The notes under the pieces are model-generated. The model saw nothing but the letters and a program-made list of their open reading frames with translations, did not search any database and was not told where the DNA came from. A stretch of 5,431 bases of DNA from Oscillospiraceae bacterium (GTDB lineage: Bacteria > Bacillota > Clostridia > Oscillospirales > Oscillospiraceae): NCBI GenBank assembly GCA_031263805.1, contig JAISFB010000127.1:1-5431 (forward strand), read 5' to 3'. Below, in pieces: positions 5,115-5,431 of the stretch; the first letter of the stretch is position 1, and each line of letters starts with the position of its first letter. The translations under genes and the position numbers were made by a program.

Positions 5115-5431
5115 GTGAGATATTTCAATATAGCGGGACCCTGCAACAAGGCGAAGCATTACATGATAGAGGCTTCTTCCCGTCTTGTCGGCGTGGAGCG
5201 GCTTATCGACATGGAGCAGTATTTTGTCATCCACGCCGCGCGGCAGAGCGGGAAGACCACGTATCTGAAAGACTTGGCGCAGCGGTTGAACGCTTCCGGC
5301 GAGTATTACTCCCTGTACTGCTCCTTGGAGATGGCGCAGGGCATAAACGACCCGAAAGACGGCATACCGAGCATAGTTAAAAAAATAAGGTACGCAGTTA
5401 ATATGTCCGATATTCCGAGCACAAGCGGGTT
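5115..5431 (+). CDS. P-loop (AAA-like) ATPase, N-terminal 105 residues only
   Basis: The reading frame stays open to the right edge. It begins MRYFNIAGPCNKAKHYMIEA (GTG start) and continues with RLVGVERLIDMEQYFVIHAARQSGKTT. The P-loop is ARQSGKTT (42-49, Lys47); it lacks the first Gly of the textbook GxxxxGK[ST], which is usual for proteins of this type (typically APRQTGKTT). The YFN-AGPC-xx-HYM opening followed by QYFVIHA-RQ-GKT is a recognisable arrangement in a widespread family annotated only as ATP-binding or AAA-like ATPases. A LYCSLE strand (68-73) follows. Walker B and all C-terminal domains are outside the window, so substrate and role are unknown. GGAGG (5102-5106) lies 8 nt before the GTG at 5115, and an ATG at codon 17 has no comparable site. 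It has its own promoter and is probably not part of the transporter. Confidence 0.8.
   Translation, partial: MRYFNIAGPCNKAKHYMIEASSRLVGVERLIDMEQYFVIHAARQSGKTTYLKDLAQRLNASGEYYSLYCSLEMAQGINDPKDGIPSIVKKIRYAVNMSDIPSTSG

Noticed and set aside
4883..5234. Minus-strand frames of 88 and 70 codons near the right end
   Set aside because: They are shadows of livF and the ATPase gene. Both overlap the start of the ATPase gene, the longer one crosses the + strand promoter and leader, and neither shows any recognisable motif.
5115..5431. Possible anti-phage or defence role for the right-end ATPase
   Set aside because: Only the first 105 residues are visible and no defence-type partner is in the window. 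Proximity to an antitoxin about 5 kb away is not evidence.
1..5431. CRISPR arrays, tRNA or rRNA genes, insertion sequences, attachment sites
   Set aside because: No regularly spaced repeats, tRNA-like cloverleaf, transposase frame or matching terminal repeats were seen on either strand.

Overview
The window is a bacterial chromosomal segment that looks GC-rich by eye. Its core is a complete five-gene ABC importer operon of the LivJ-LivH-LivM-LivG-LivF (HAAT, hydrophobic/branched-chain amino acid) type on the + strand at 297-4976. The solute-binding protein is a lipoprotein with an LAGC lipobox, and every gene has a purine-rich Shine-Dalgarno site. The lineage cannot be fixed from this sequence. 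A lipoprotein receptor, a GC-rich genome with heavy use of the AUA isoleucine codon, and the type of ATPase at the right end would fit a clostridial (Bacillota) or similar anaerobe, but this is only a guess.

Layout. At 1-176 (minus strand) lies the N-terminal part of a RelB/DinJ-type ribbon-helix-helix antitoxin gene that runs off the left edge. Its partner toxin would be expected beyond that edge. It has a consensus sigma70 promoter (TTGACA, 18 bp, TATAAT) at 204-233, and a short palindrome lies over each promoter element. The divergent 120-bp gap at 177-296 also has to hold the liv operon promoter, which is weak or unclear by eye. The tightly packed transporter genes follow: lipoprotein receptor (297-1643), permease LivH (1672-2538), permease LivM (2547-3542), ATPase LivG (3535-4260) and ATPase LivF (about 4266-4976). 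Junctions are a 28-nt gap, then gaps or overlaps of 8 nt or less, with Shine-Dalgarno sequences embedded in the ends of the preceding genes, so translation is probably coupled.

The 138-bp gap at 4977-5114 holds two overlapping, mutually exclusive GC hairpins just after livF, a near-consensus promoter (TTGACA, 17 bp, TATTAT) and a leader hairpin that may be a dispersed intergenic palindrome. From 5115 to the right edge is the start of a P-loop ATPase of a family I recognise by its YFN-AGPC and RQSGKTT motifs but whose role is not known to me.

Function. The lipoprotein would capture a hydrophobic amino acid or related small molecule outside the membrane. LivH and LivM would form the channel, and LivG and LivF would power it. 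The most notable protein-level signal is that LivG has a degenerate ABC signature (IPLSA in place of LSGGQ) while LivF has Gln at the switch-histidine position. A LivG-LivF dimer would therefore have one near-consensus and one doubly degenerate ATP site. Apart from this and the regulatory palindromes, the window looks like an ordinary transporter operon between two accessory-type genes. I saw no clear sign of an undescribed system.
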